A stretch of DNA of 64,000 nucleotides from Otis tarda. Its lineage: Eukaryota; Chordata; Aves; Otidiformes; Otididae. Position 1 is the stretch's first letter; each line of letters begins with the position of its first letter. A model generated the notes under the pieces. It was not told where the DNA came from, searched no databases, and saw nothing but the letters and a program-made list of their open reading frames with translations. Position numbers and translations under genes: made by a program. The DNA lies in contig CM048554.1 of the NCBI GenBank assembly GCA_026413225.1, positions 91,925,963 through 91,989,962 on the forward strand. The letters run 5' to 3'. Shown here piece after piece: positions 21,160-33,687 of this stretch.

Positions 21160-24100
21160 GTGAGGCCGCTGGGCCGGGCCTGGGCGGGGAGAGCCGCTGC
21201 CGTGGGGCTGCCTGAGGCGGCAGGGTGGGGTGTGTGGGGGCCGCCCGGAGGCTGTCGGCGCCCTCCCGGGTGCCCGCCTGGGCTGCGGGACCAGGCCGCC
21301 CGGTCACCTCCCTTCTTTCCCTTCCTCCTTCCCTCCCTGCCGGCCCCGCCAGCGCCGGCTGCTGCCGAGGGAGCTACCGGGGATGGGGGAAGTGATGCAT
21401 TTCGAGTCCTGGCCCGCTCGCTCCGCCTAGTGATGAGTTTTGGGTACTGGATGGGGTGGGAGCTGAGCCTAGGGTGAGCTTAGCGCGTTTCTAAGGGGGT
21501 AAATTTTATAGCGTGTGTATTTGGGGGTGGGTGAGGGGAGGAGGTGTGTTGTTCCGTTACTTGCAACCGGCATCATCTGGGTGTTTGCCTCCTGGCTGCT
21601 TTTTTAGTGGTGGTAGTTTTGCGGGGAGGATCAGTGTTATCAGTGTTGCTTGAAGGAAACTGCTGAGACTTACTTAATGAAGTTCTTAACTCTGCGACTT
21701 GACATGGCAGACTTTGAGCCATGGGAATAGTATTGATTATTTTTCCGGGTGGCCTGACCCGAGCTAATGTGCACCTGTATGATGTGACTACGGAAACAGA
21801 TTCTAGCTGTCGTGGTTTAACCCCGGTCAGCAACTGAGTGCCACACAGCTCAGTCATCCTCCCCCCACCAACGGGATGGGGGAGAGAATCAGGAAGAAAA
21901 TGAAGCTTGTAGGTTGAGATAAAGGCAGTTTACTGGGATAGCAAAGGGAAATATTATTTTATATATACATAAAATTATAGTAGGAATAATAATTTTTAAA
22001 ATATATAAAAATAATTATTTTTTTAAATTACATAACAAATTATGCACAATTTCTCACCACCCAATGACCCTGATGACCAATACAGCCTTTCCTGATCAGC
22101 AGTCATGGAACAAAAGAAAACAAAACCTGTAAATGATCCCAGAATGATTCCCAACAGTGAGAGAAGAAGCGAGAGCTCACCTCCACTTAAGTACTGAGCA
22201 TGACATTTATGGCATGGAATACTCTCTTTGGCCAGTTTGGGTTAACTCTTCTGACTGTATCCCTCCCAGCATCCTGCACCTGCACATTAGCAAAACCTGG
22301 GAAGTCGGGCAGTGTCCTTGGTCTCATTAGTGACAACTCATAACATCAGTGTGTTTATCACCATTCTTCACATAAGAAATCCAAAACAGGTCAGCTACTG
22401 AGAGGAAAATTAACTCTATGCCTGCCAAAACCAGGACAGTAGTTTAGGACACAGCAGGGTGTCTTTAAACTCTCTGTGGGTGGGTGCCTTCTTCAGCTCT
22501 GTGAAGGTTAACTCCTGTGCTGGTAGCTAGCAGGTGAACTGCAGCTGTGACACAAGATCCTTGTCTGTGCAAACGTGTTTGTCTTTAATGTTCTTGTCCC
22601 CATCACTAGAGTCAGACACAGCAAATCATGCCTAAAACTGAGATCTAAGGGGCAGAGGTTGAGATTTGTCCCAGAATGATACTGAGTTATGCTGCAGATC
22701 CATAAATCTGTTGTATCATACTGAAAGTAATTTTCCTGAGTTTTTCCTTATTAGGTAACCATTCAATCAGTCCTTTACATAGTCTGTTGAAAGATTGGCT
22801 GAATTCAAAACCAGTGGGTTTTGGTGATGTTTTATTTTGTTGGGTTTTTTTAGAGACTTTACTTTCTTCCTGTTCCTTCCACTTCTATCTTACTTTAAAA
22901 AAAAAAAACAAACTCTTTCTACCCAATGTGGATATAGCTGCAAAAATTCACTGTTTTTAAAATGCTGTTTATCTTTTATTTCAGAGTCTTCGCCAAATTT
23001 CCCAGAGGACCATAAGCACTGCTTCACGCAGGCAGTTTGAAAATAGAATTCATGAGAAGCAGAAGCTTTTTCAGGTATTGAGTGAACACTTATAGTAGAA
23101 TAATGTTAGTAGAGTTACAAGGTTTTAGTAGATCATAATTGTATACATTTTGTTTATAAAGAACTGGTGAAAATCCTCTATACATCTGAGGTGTGCTCTT
23201 GAAATCAGTTGTGTGACTACAGTGTTTGAAATCAGCAGTTACTTTCTATAGAGATTGAGTACTTGTACATGCATACTTGACTTGATGACTCTTTAGGGTT
23301 TTACATCCTGTGAAATGAGTTTCTTATGAGTACTAGGTACTGTAAAAAGATAAAGACAAAGTACCCTGAAATGAGATGAGATGAGATGGGGGAGTGTGTC
23401 CTAAAAACAAATAGAGAAAACCAGCAAGTGAGAGGACAGAAGTACAGTGAAAAGTTAAACCGGCAATCTTACAGCTGTATCCATAGCTCATGGATGAGCC
23501 TCATAATTCTTAATGAGGGAGTGGTATTATTGTACTTCTCGGTTATGAAAACAATAGAGGTCCTAAGGGATTGGATTCATTCCTAGAAAGTTACTGAAGC
23601 TTTAAAAATAATTTCTGAATTACTCTCTTCCTGATTGATAGGACCTCCTAGTGAGAACTAGCAGTTCTTCAAATGCCAAAGCAGTGTATACTCAATAGCA
23701 TACTCCCAGCTGTCGGCCATAACCTGGAGCAGCACCTTCATAGTGAGGATAGAGTAGACTGGGCTTCAGTGATGTGAAAAGGAAAAAAGATGTTACAAGC
23801 CCTAGTTTAATAGTTTTTGTGTCTTGTAGTTTTCCTTTCCCCCAAAAGAGGGAAAGGAAATTGCCATTGTTGTGGCAATGCCAGGCACAAATACAGGCTG
23901 GGCAGAGAATGGATCGAGAGCAGCCCTGAGGAGAAGGACTTGGGAGTGCTGGTGGACGAGAAGCTCAACATGAGCAAGCAATGTGCTCTTGTGGCCCAGA
24001 AGGCCAACCTCATCCTGGGCTGCATCAAGAATGGGGCCAGCAGGTTGAGGGAGGTGATTCTCCCCCTCTACTCTGCCCCGGTGAGACCCCACCTGGAGTA

Positions 24101-26344
24101 CTGTGTCCAGTTCCGGAGCCCCCAACAAAAGGACATGGACCAGCTGGAGAAGGTCCAGAGGAGGGGCCACAAAGATGACAAGAGAGCTGGAGCACCTCTC
24201 CTATGAGGACAGGCTGAGAGAGTTGGGGCTGTTCAGCCTGGAGAAGAGGAGGCTCCGGGGAGACCTGATAGCAGTCTTTCAGTACCTCAAGAGGGCCTAC
24301 AAGAAAGATGGGGAGAGGCTGTTTAGTAGGGCCTGTTGTGATAGGACGAGGGGTAATGGTTTTAAAATAGAGGGAGGTAGATTTAGATTGGATATTAGGA
24401 AAAAAATTTTTACAATGCGAGTTATAGAACACTGGAACAGGTTGCCCAGAGAGGTGGTGGAAGCCCCATCCCTGGAAATGTTCAAGGCCAGGCTGGATGA
24501 GGCTCTGAGCAACCTGATCTAGTCAGGGATGTCCCTGCTCCTTGCAGGGGGGTTGGACTAGATGACCTTTGAAGGTCCCTTCCAACTCTAACCATTCTAT
24601 GATTCTATGAAAGTGAAAGCCAATCTTGTTGTACACTGCCTAAGGAGCACTGTGTTCATTGTGAGCCAAGGGGAAGTGGATGCCAGTGTTGGATGAGGTC
24701 AGAGGTTGTTTCTGTGGGTGGAGATCTCTAGGCATATCTCTTCTTCCTCCCAGTCCCTTCTTGTGGGGCAGCTAGTTAAGCTGGGCTGGGTTGCGGGTTA
24801 TCAGCACTGGAGGCAGGCTTGAATTCCAGAGCAGTATGAACTTGCTGACAAGGAGATCATGTGGATCTGGTGTCTAGGAGTTTTATTTTAGGTGGAGCAA
24901 AACAATTTCCTGTATAACACCAGGTGACAGTAGAGGCTCCTCCCCTTGCTGCACAGGGGTTGACTGTGCTGAAGGCAGATGGGAAGTTTCAAGGGATGGT
25001 AATTATACCTTGTGCACCTGAGGGGGTGGCAGCTGGTGTCAGAAGTGTTTAGGAATCTGCCAATCACTGCTTTCAAAATGAATGTGCACATCATTTACTA
25101 TGCTCCCCTAGTGAGTGATCACCTGATACCAGTGTGAAAGCTTGAAAGACAAAGAGGACTCTAAATAAGGTTCAGTGTCTTTTGGGAGTTGGGAAGATAA
25201 TTTGGGGAAGTAATTATTGTTCTGGATAATTCTAGTTATATTAACACGATACCGCAAGAACTGTATTTAAATAGTTTCTTTTTGTCACTTGTTTCCATTA
25301 GGAGGATAATGGCATCCCAGTGCATCTTAAAGGTGGTGTGATGGATTCTTTGTTGTATAGAGTCACCATGGGTCTTGCAGTCTTTGGTAAGGCTAATACT
25401 AAAATATTTATGCTTTGGTACAGTTTCCAATGTGCTCATATTAAAATACTTTTTCTTTGGTACAATCTCCAACATGACTAGCATTTCTTCTGTAAATTAG
25501 TTACGCGGTTCCTTCAGTCTGTTCTTTAGAACATGCAAAATATATGTATAGAGGAAAAAAAAACAAATTGGGAATACTGTATATTTATTTGTGCTTTCTC
25601 AAATTAATTTGGGAATACTGTATATTTATTTGTGCTTTCTCAAATTTAGCTTTGCAGATGGCTTTTTTCCATGACTTAGTAGTACTATAGGTTGAATGCT
25701 CCTTCCAAATTCGCGTATGACTTTCTCTAACTGCTTAGAAAGCTTATTCTGAAAAGAAGTTAAATGTAATTATAGCACATACATATACCAGTTTTCTCGC
25801 TAGCCTGACTCTTTAGTGCTAGGTGCTGTGCTGAGGTTTCACATATGGTGCAAGCTATCAGAATATATCCAAACTTTATGATGCTGTCTATATTTAAAAG
25901 CTTTATGCTGCTTGTTAGATGGTTTTGTAGTAGCCTCTAACTTAACGATGTTGATCGAATGGATTTTCAGTTCAGTTACTTTAAGAATGAGTAGCCCTTA
26001 CTTTATCATCACCTATGTAGGTTCCACAAACTTGCCTCTCCCCTTTTTTTTCCCCTGTTCCTTTGTTTTTATGCAGTCTATGGAGAGCTATTTAAGGATT
26101 TTTTTTTTTCCTCTAAAATATGAATTGCAGAAAAAAAAAAATTGTTGAGATGTGGCTATGGAAATGTGTTATGTCTGAATTGCTTATTGTCAATATTTCA
26201 TCTGGAACAAACTGGGAAAGGAAAGCTGACTTGAAAGAAATTCTGTTTACCATTCTGAAAATGTCTTTTCTGTCTCTCAATTCAGGAACAGCCTATGTTG
26301 TTTATGAGCTGCTTGTCGCTTCAATGCCCAAGAAGCAGAAATGA
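21142..26344 (+). CDS. COX7A2: COX7A2, cytochrome c oxidase subunit 7A2, whole gene
   Basis: Nuclear-encoded small subunit VIIa (liver/ubiquitous type) of complex IV in the inner mitochondrial membrane. Four exons (21142-21159, 22985-23074, 25302-25386, 26286-26344) join to 83 aa, the usual family length. Residues 1-23 form a basic, Arg/Ser-rich mitochondrial presequence starting [20 protein letters not shown]. The mature part carries [19 protein letters not shown], a single membrane helix (about 57-77) and a basic end PKKQK. The C-terminal VYELLVAS fits A2 rather than heart-type A1 as I recall the families. All introns are GT-AG. An in-frame ATG six codons upstream (21124) is an alternative start. 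Confidence 0.96.
21160..22984 (+). other. COX7A2: COX7A2 intron 1
   Basis: A 1.8 kb GT-AG intron. The 5' part is the end of the CpG island; the middle is a solo LTR (21808-22438). Nothing else recognised. Confidence 0.85.
21808..22438. mobile_element. Avian endogenous retrovirus solo LTR, diverged
   Basis: A 631-bp element from TGTCGTGGTTTAACCCC to GCCAAAACCAGGACA. The ends form imperfect inverted repeats (TGTCGTGGTTT versus AAACCAGGACA). It is the same family and direction as the LTR at 11248-11818: both share cagcaact, gccacacagct, gttgagataaag, atcagtgtg and ctctatgcc blocks. It holds an AT-rich expansion at about 21950-22045. No coding interior and no clear target duplication (flanks TCTAGC and GTAGTT). 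Confidence 0.75.
22985..23074 (+). CDS. COX7A2: COX7A2 coding exon 2
   Basis: Residues 7-36, [14 protein letters not shown] to EKQKLFQ: the rest of the presequence, its cleavage region and the start of the mature chain. Acceptor TTTCAG, donor CAG|GTATTG, phase 0 on both sides. Confidence 0.95.
23075..25301 (+). other. COX7A2: COX7A2 intron 2
   Basis: A 2.2 kb GT-AG intron with the CR1 copy at 23885-24610 and a short GAGAT tandem near 23373. Otherwise nothing recognised. Confidence 0.85.
23885..24610 (+). mobile_element. CR1 LINE, 3' 0.7 kb with broken ORF2 C-terminus
   Basis: A 5'-truncated chicken-repeat-1 non-LTR retrotransposon inserted in sense in COX7A2 intron 2. It encodes the C-terminal part of ORF2 (motifs [55 protein letters not shown]). 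The frame is interrupted by a one-base shift at about 24150-24165, where the G run in gaggaggggccacaaag appears one base too long, so the product is split between two frames. It ends in the family tail attctatgattctatga. The 5' limit is approximate. A dead copy. Confidence 0.9.
25302..25386 (+). CDS. COX7A2: COX7A2 coding exon 3
   Basis: Residues 37-64 plus one base: [12 protein letters not shown] and the first half of the membrane helix. Acceptor CCATTAG, donor TTTG|GTAAGG, phase 1. Confidence 0.95.
25387..26285 (+). other. COX7A2: COX7A2 intron 3
   Basis: A 0.9 kb GT-AG intron carrying a 41-bp direct tandem duplication (25566-25649) and T-rich tracts near the acceptor. Confidence 0.85.
25566..25649. 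repeat. 41-bp tandem duplication
   Basis: Two nearly identical copies with a 41-bp period, each reading ttgggaatactgtatattta onwards. High identity suggests a recent local duplication. Confidence 0.8.
26286..26344 (+). CDS. COX7A2: COX7A2 coding exon 4 and stop
   Basis: Residues 65-83, [18 protein letters not shown], stop TGA at 26342-26344. Acceptor AATTCAG. Confidence 0.96.
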
Positions 26345-26500
26345 CTCCAGTTCAAGAAACCTCAGTGACTAGCATCTCTTCGTCCAATTCCATGTGACTA
26401 TGGTGGCAGCTTATACTTACTATAAGCAGCTGGCTTAATGCTTGGAATCATAATTTAACTGTAACATGTTAACTGCAATAAATAAAGCAGTTTTTATGTT
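26345..26500 (+). other. COX7A2: COX7A2 3' UTR
   Basis: A short 3' UTR of about 150-160 nt, ending just after the overlapping poly(A) signals at 26477-26486. Confidence 0.75.
26477..26486 (+). terminator. COX7A2: COX7A2 poly(A) signal (two overlapping AATAAA)
   Basis: AATAAATAAA contains two overlapping canonical hexamers, followed within 20-30 nt by a GT-rich stretch (ttgtgttgtggt), the expected downstream element. Confidence 0.85.
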
Positions 26501-27694
26501 GTGTTGTGGTAGTCTGGATTGTATCGTGTTCTACATTAGAGTGCCTTTTACTTTCAGTAAATGCACATTGAGTTGATCAATATACAGATCTTTGAATCGT
26601 GAGCCTCTTTTCTTTGCATGTGGTTTATGTTAGTACTTTGAAGGTGAGTTAAACACCTTGAATCCTTATGAGAGAGTGATACCTTGTCTTTATTACAGGA
26701 ATTTCATATTCTTGCTTTAGTGGAGCAAATTAATATTGTAATAAATTATTACGGTTAGATAAAATCTGTGTGGAAAATTAACACTGAGAACTTGATTATA
26801 CTATATCATTGCTGTCAGCTGCTGGAAGTTGACTGTAATACACCTAGAAATAGAGGAATCTGATTCCTGATGACCATCCAAAGGTGACAGATCTTAATAT
26901 GTAGGACAATACTGTCCTCTGCAGCTTCAGGAGTTTAGAAGTAATCTCAGTTGAACTCAGCACCTTCATGTAATAGATTATTTTTTTTTCAGTGGCTTTT
27001 CTCTAGTACAGCTTAATGGAACATCACATTTCCTGAAAAGAATGAAGATTTCTAAGCGTGCAAATATGAGTAGTAAGTGATTGTGTATTTATCTTGCTGC
27101 CTATGAAATCAACATGTGTATGTCAATCATAGTTAAGACTTGGTAATCTGCCAGCATTGCCTCATGTTTTAGGTGACCAAAGCCAGCTTGCTCTCAGTTA
27201 CTAGGGTAAGTAAAACAATCAGCTTTTTGGCATAAAATAAGAAAAAAAAATATTAGGGAATTTGAGGGTGTTCTAGAGCAAAGAGTAAAGTGTTAATTAA
27301 GAGAGTAAGTGTTAGTACTAACTACTAGTGCAGTGCTAGAATTTTTCTACTGATTGAAAAGGTTTATGGTGACCGTTAACTAAATTATACTTGCAGTTGA
27401 CTGCTAATTTGATCTAGGGTAAACAGAACACTTAAGCCAGGAGAAAACAAGATACTGAAGGCAGTGCTTATCAAAGCTTCAAATTCTTAATAATATTTGT
27501 AAATTTTGAATGCTTTTTTGGAATAATTTCTCCAGGGCTTCTGTAACTTCAAGGACAGGCTTAGAGAGACTGCCTTTTGTCTCTACGAATTGTACTCTGC
27601 TGTGCTTTGAGAACAAAACTGTCCCACATCTGTAGGGTAGAAGCAGATCTAGTTCATAAGTACACATCAGTTTAAGTGGATTAGTTTTCAAGCA

Positions 27695-27895
27695 ATTGTA
27701 GCATAATTTGACTTGGGAGGGGCCTCTGAAGGTCAATTGGCCCAATCTTCTGCTCGAAGCTACAGTGGGTGCCCAGAACCTTGAACAGTCACACAGGAAC
27801 CATCTCCAAGGACAGAGATTCTACAACCTCTGTGCAACCTGTTCCAGGGTTTCATTGTCCTTTCTCTGAAGAGTGTCTTGTTTTCTGGGATACAG
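27695..27895 (-). mobile_element. Degenerate CR1 fragment (minus orientation)
   Basis: Reads as the reverse complement of an old CR1 3' end: gacttgggaggggcctctga, then tggcccaatcttctgctc, gtgcaacctgttccagg and tttctctgaagag in the order of the CR1 consensus. Strongly diverged; boundaries approximate. Confidence 0.65.
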
Positions 27896-30800
27896 AAATG
27901 CATGTGTTTAAAGGATGGTTGTTAGCATTCCTGTAACACAGCTCTAAAGGAAGCCACCATTGCACTTGACTACTTCCACCTAAATGACCATAAGTTTTAC
28001 AAACTTAAAGGGCAAAGCAGCTATCTTTGAATGTGTTATGTTAAGACTTCTCATAGAAAATGACACAAAAGCTGTAGGCATGGCTGCATTTTAGGTGGCT
28101 GCTACTCCTTTATATCAGTGTCAGTAGCTGCTGCTTCTAAAGCTCAGACATCATGGTTTCTGGGTGAGCTGTCAGTTCTGCTCCAGTGTCATTTTTACTG
28201 GATCACTCCAAACTTTCCGTCAGCAATTTAAACTATCTCCCTTAAACTAGGTTTTGTGCCTTAGGAATGACATGGTTGAGGAGTGCTCACCTGCTCTGTT
28301 TCACCAGCAGAACTGTATGACAGCTCTGCACATGTAGAGGCACAGCAAATGGCTGATGATGGTTTGATCATGATCCTTTCTGAAGTCCTCTCTCAGTGGC
28401 TGAGGTGGTGTTTGTCAGCTTGCTATGACACTGACAACCACAAATAGAACTGGAGATCTATCATTGTCTTTGGGGGAGAAAAAAATTTATCGTGATTTAG
28501 AATTGGGCAGAGGTACCCAGTAATAACTATAAGCTGCTGTTGTGTATTTAGGAACAAGCCTTATATCTGAAGTGGCCGGTGCTATCAGTGAAAACGCCTG
28601 CTCCATGAAAACTCCTTCTAGGAAGCATCTTTAAGTTGGCAAGTATGAGAATTGCTTATAAGCTACCCTGATGCCTCTTAACTAGCTTGACTGGAAAATT
28701 AACTAGCAATTACTGGAGAAGAACGTCTCTGGGAACTAGTGGTAGTTGTGCATCCCTAGTTAGGTTTTATAGCCTAACACATAGCCTTCCTGTCACGTTG
28801 CTACTTGTGCTTCATTATACTGAAAGTCTGGTGATGCCTCTGTAAAAAATAGAGCTTCTAAAAAAGAAAAATTCCATCAAAATAATCCTTTTGTTTCTCT
28901 TCTCAAGGAAATGGTGGGTTTTCCAAAATGTGAAAATGAGCACAAAAATCTAGCTTCCCACTACATTACTATTTTAAGCCTCTTGTGGATAAAGTGTGTT
29001 TAGAATTTTTCATTGCTATTCTGGAGAAGCGGAGTGTGCTTGTTAAACTTGAGCCAAACTAGAAGAGAAGAGGCAGTGAACTTGGAACTCTCTAGTAGAA
29101 CTAAAAATCTTAAAAAAAGAGAGTGGGGGAATACCCCTCAATTGTAGTCTCTGCGTAGGTGGGTTTGGCCAACTGCATGGCTAAAAGAGTAAGAACTCCC
29201 TGGATGGATGTCTCAAAAGAAAGTTTGGGAAATGGGGTACAGCTTATGTTGAGATGAACCTTGATGCCTATAAGGAAGAGAAACCTCACAGCATAGTGAA
29301 CTATATTTCACAGCATGTGAAGGAATTAGTCTGCTCTCTGCAACGCTGGTAAAGCTGCTGCTGCTACCATGTGCCCAGGGTTACTACCAAGATGTGGACT
29401 GTGTGATGGGTGTTTGGAAGGCAGCATAAGAAATTATCAAAGTCTTTAAAATGCATGCATTCTTTGCCACCCGCAGGAATTACGAAGAGTCCTGAAAGAA
29501 GAACAATTGTGTAAATAGTTTAAATTATAAGAATCCTCTGAAGAGCTAGGCGGTAAATATGCACTTCTATGTGCAACCAAAGCAGAACACGCAGCCGTTC
29601 TTGTTCTTGCAATCAGCTGGATTTCAGAGTCTGTTGTCTCAGGAACGGCATTGCCAGGGCTGTGCTGCTGCCAAGCGCTCACGGGGTGGCGTCCGCAACC
29701 TACGGGTCTGCCAGCGCTGCTGGGGATTTTTTTTCTGCTGTTGGAGCACAAGGAGAATGAAACCAAACAAGATCCCTATTCAGCTGCTCAGTACCATTTT
29801 CTGGGACTGCATTAGGAAGCAAACAGGGGAATTCCCATCCCCTGTTCAGTCTGTATGTATAGTTTATTGCAGGCTTGTCCACATCACAAGCTGCCAGAAG
29901 ATGTAAGCTAGGTGCATATACTGCCTATACTGTCTTTCTCTAGGAAAATGCAAAAAGAGCGCTATGCATCCTCTCTAGGGCTAAAATTAATGGGAAGTTT
30001 TTGGAAATGTCTTAAGTTCTTACCTTTGATGTCCCTGTTTTATGACAGAAGAAATGAAAATAAGCAGCTTCTATGACTGCTTGTTGATGTGAGAAGTTAC
30101 AAATTAAAAAAAAAATGGTCAGTAACGTGAAGTCTTAGATTGCTAGCAGTTGATGTACTCCAATTATGAGCTTTTATTCTCTGATTCTATTACTGTAGTG
30201 CTTAATTACCACCCTTAAATCAATATTTTTTGGAGTTAGGGATTATATTGATGTAAATATTATTACCTTACCGCATTCCTATTTTTGATTTGTGTCCAGG
30301 CAATAGACACGGTATCTTTTCCAAAAAGAGATTTCATGTTCATGTAAACTTTATTTCCTATTTCAAGTTCACATAAACTTTATTTTTCAGCTATTGTCAT
30401 TAGAAATATTAGCTGTAATTTTTTATATTTTGCTTTAAAAGATGGGAAAGCCTCTTGGTGCTGAGGACATGGGAACGCTGTCCTGGTTTCCACTGAGCTG
30501 GATTGTTCTGAATGTCATCTCGAAAATATGGAGGATGCTTTCTGCTAGATAGGCAATGAGTACTACTTCTCTTTCACTTCCCTTGCCACCCTATTTTTCA
30601 TTGTTTAAACTTTTAAGTTTATAAGTTTTCAAGGTTAATGAAGAAAGCTTACTAGCTTGCCAGCTTTGGCAGAATGAAAAAAAATTGTTCATGCCACTTG
30701 CAAGAGAAGTGACAATTAAAATAATAATCAGACAGATTAAACAAATGAAAATTAAAACCTAAGTGTTGCAGTTCTTGGTTACACAATCCTTTCTGAGAGT

Positions 30801-33615
30801 CCAGATGTACAGACCATGTTTTACTTTCTCCGTTGGGAAGGTAGCTCAAAACCATCTGCTTTTAGAACTGTGCCCTGGGCTACATTTCCTTGGCTGCTGG
30901 ATATATGTGTAGATCCAATTAGCCCAACACACAGAAGAATTTCCCCAGTAAAAGTCTAAGGATACACAATATCACAGCAGTGGATTCCTGAAAGAGAAAA
31001 TGAAAAAAGTTCAGAAACCTTCGGAAGTAAAAAGGAAGCACCAGAGACACCTCTAAGAGTATGATCTTAGCTGAACTTTTATCTTTTCCTAAATACCAGA
31101 GTAAAAACACCACTTTTTTAATGTTCCTCACCTTGGCTCTTGCTGCTTTGAAGTGTGAGAAAGCATGCTGCATTTTATTTTTTCATCTGTTGTACTAAGC
31201 TGTCCTTCCTTACTCTCCCATTCTTTCCCAATTCTGTTACATATCAAAGAGCTGGAGGTTGACCTTCATAGCTGCCAGAGTGAATCACTTCAAAGACAAA
31301 ATCATTCTGATTAACCTAACTTGAACCTAAATAAGGTATTTAGGTGATGAGTAAGTCAGAACCAACACATCTTTTCATGTGCATGCTTGTGCAATTATTT
31401 TTTTAAAGCAGTTCCTTTTAATAATAACACCACCTTTTCTAGTCTAACTTGCCTGAGCCTTTCCACTTATTTTTTTTTCAGTACTCAGTCAATTCTGCTA
31501 TAAAAATAATGACTTGTCCAGAACTATAGTCTGAGAAGAATCTCTTGGTTGTACTGTATTCTTTTTCTGAATGTGAGTATTCAAGTCTTCAAACTCAGTG
31601 GGCAGCGCATACAGCCTGTGAGATATGGTTTTGTCTAATCTCAGTATTTCCCAAGATTTGCTCTTATTATTCACACGTTTTCTATTAGACTAACTCATCA
31701 CACACTTCCCCAAAACACATGTAAAGCTAAAGCACACTTGTATCTGTTTTCTCAAAAATATACAACCTCACAAAAAACCTAATTAGCCAAGATTCCTGTC
31801 TATAACTGTTGTGACAAGCCAAATTCACTTGCAGGGGCTGGGGAAGTCACCCCACTGACTCCCCAGTCAGGCAGTCCTGGTTTTAGTTCCATAGGGAATA
31901 CCAGTATCTTGAATATAGCTGGCTCTATCCTAGACTAAACTACCAAAGAGGGATGAATTTGTCCTTTCCCAATGTGTTTCTTTCTCTTTCATAGTTCCCA
32001 GTCCACCAGTCTGAACTTTTCAGGAAAGGTAAGGATCTTTCCTCTTCTCTGTCTGGTTTATATGGTGCATTTAATTATCTTTCCTCTCTCTCCCCACTAT
32101 TTTATTGTTATATTACCAGATTTGGTATTTTAATCAGTGAAACTGTTTGTCCCTTGCCTTGTTGGGCCTTTACTGGTTGCAGAAAGGGTAAGATGCTGTT
32201 TGGTGGGCATGGAAAGGGATGATCAGCTAAGATCTGGTAATATTTAAGCTGTACGTATACTAGAACGTGGAAGGAGCTAGAAAAGACTACAGGAGGCTTG
32301 ACAGTTTAGAATGACCTACATTAAGGCTTCCTAAATAGAAATGAAGTACGACACAAACAAGGTCATGGTATTGCTTTAAAAGCATATTGCAGTGTCAGTG
32401 CTCTCTCTCTTCTATGAGCAACATGCATTTGCTAACAGAGATGTAAAATAAGAGCCAAGTAGAGGGGAGTAGATAAGTCAGCCTAATAAAATGGTATCCT
32501 TACCATTAGAGGTGTACCAAGGAATAACTCTCTTCTGAAGATAGTCTGTGAAGTTCACCTAGAGATGCAGTTCCTTGTGATTTCATCAGGAGCAGCAGCA
32601 GAATGTTTTCCTTGAAAAGAACAGTAAGGTGTTCGATTGGGATACTTTTTATATGTGCTAATCCAGAAGTGTTTCAGCTGCCACAAAGATCCAGGAAGAA
32701 CTTGAGCTGTTTCTTAATTTCTTTGGGTTAAGTAATTTTTAAAGGACTTCTCAGGGCCAAAAGAGACATATGTTTGTTTGTCCAGTTTTAACAATATCTG
32801 AAACAACAGCAAAAAAAAAATTAAATACTTGTAGATGACTGTCTCTCACTTTCCACGGAAGTTTTACCTTTTAACCAAGAAAACAGGGCTCTGCAAGTCC
32901 TGAAGTATGTGATATGCCCCTTATGTTCTTACTTTTAAATTAAGATTGCTCTAAGAGTTTCTACGCAAATCTCCTGGTATCATTCTCATCAATGTGACCG
33001 TAACATTATGCACAGATATTCAGGGATGCTTTTTGTATTAACAGGAGGAGGGGGGACAGCCAGTGCTGCTAGAACTTGCCTCACTTGTTGAGATGGTTTG
33101 TTCCCAGTAACTGTGAGCAGCTTCTGTTCCTGAAGGAGTGCGAAGAGGAGCTTGTGATTCCATCAGGACCTTAAAGCTACAAACGTGTTCTTTAAATAAT
33201 TGAGTTATATATGCTTATTTAATATCAAAATGGTTCCACATTGTTTCATCTCAACGTGGGCACTCGCTTTGGGTGACTAATGCCCTGGGACCTGAAGTTT
33301 ATAATGGAAAGGCTGACACACACACATGCAATCTTATCTATTAGAACACTATGCAAAAGGGAATTATATAATTAAAACGTTTTAATTATCTCTGATGCTC
33401 AGTGGGAAGTTACAAGTCCCAAAGGAGCCAGGCCGAGTTTGTTATCAAGGTTTATTCAGTCATCTCTTAGGAGCAGTATTGCACATTTTGCTAAATATAG
33501 TGCAATTGCTAATATGTGCCATGTGTGGAGCGTTGCGCTGGGCCCGCTGGGCCACAGAGCTGGAGCGCGGTGCACCGGGAGGTTAGTACACCTTCTCCCT
33601 TTGGCTCAGATTTTC

Positions 33616-33687
33616 AGCAAGACTGAAGACCTTAGACCTTAGCAAGACTGAAGATCTTAGACTTTTTCTAAGTCTAAACTTAGACTT
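33616..33687. repeat. 25-bp tandem repeat plus inverted repeats
   Basis: Two 25-bp copies (33616-33640, 33641-33665) starting agcaagactgaaga. These are followed by alternating octamers TTAGACTT (33657), AAGTCTAA (33670) and TTAGACTT (33680), able to form two mutually exclusive hairpins. Confidence 0.6.

Larger units (their letters stand above)
20520..21480 (+). promoter_or_regulatory. COX7A2: CpG island promoter of COX7A2
   Basis: A GC- and CpG-dense block ending in the first intron of COX7A2. It has no TATA box; a YY1 core directly beside an ETS core at 20921-20938 is the typical arrangement for nuclear genes of oxidative phosphorylation. The start of transcription is probably within about 20940-21110. 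Confidence 0.8.

Noticed and set aside
20422-21477. 351-codon open frame through the COX7A2 CpG island
   Set aside because: GC-rich DNA poor in stop codons. Only the MWRNLL part at 21142 is real, and it is spliced at 21159; the rest has no domain.
23802-24170. Minus-strand ORFs over 23802-24512
   Set aside because: Antisense shadows of the CR1 ORF2 remnant.
30480-30545. TGTCCTGGTTTC start resembling a reversed LTR end
   Set aside because: Only about 11 bases match the LTR family terminus; the following sequence diverges at once and no other end is found.
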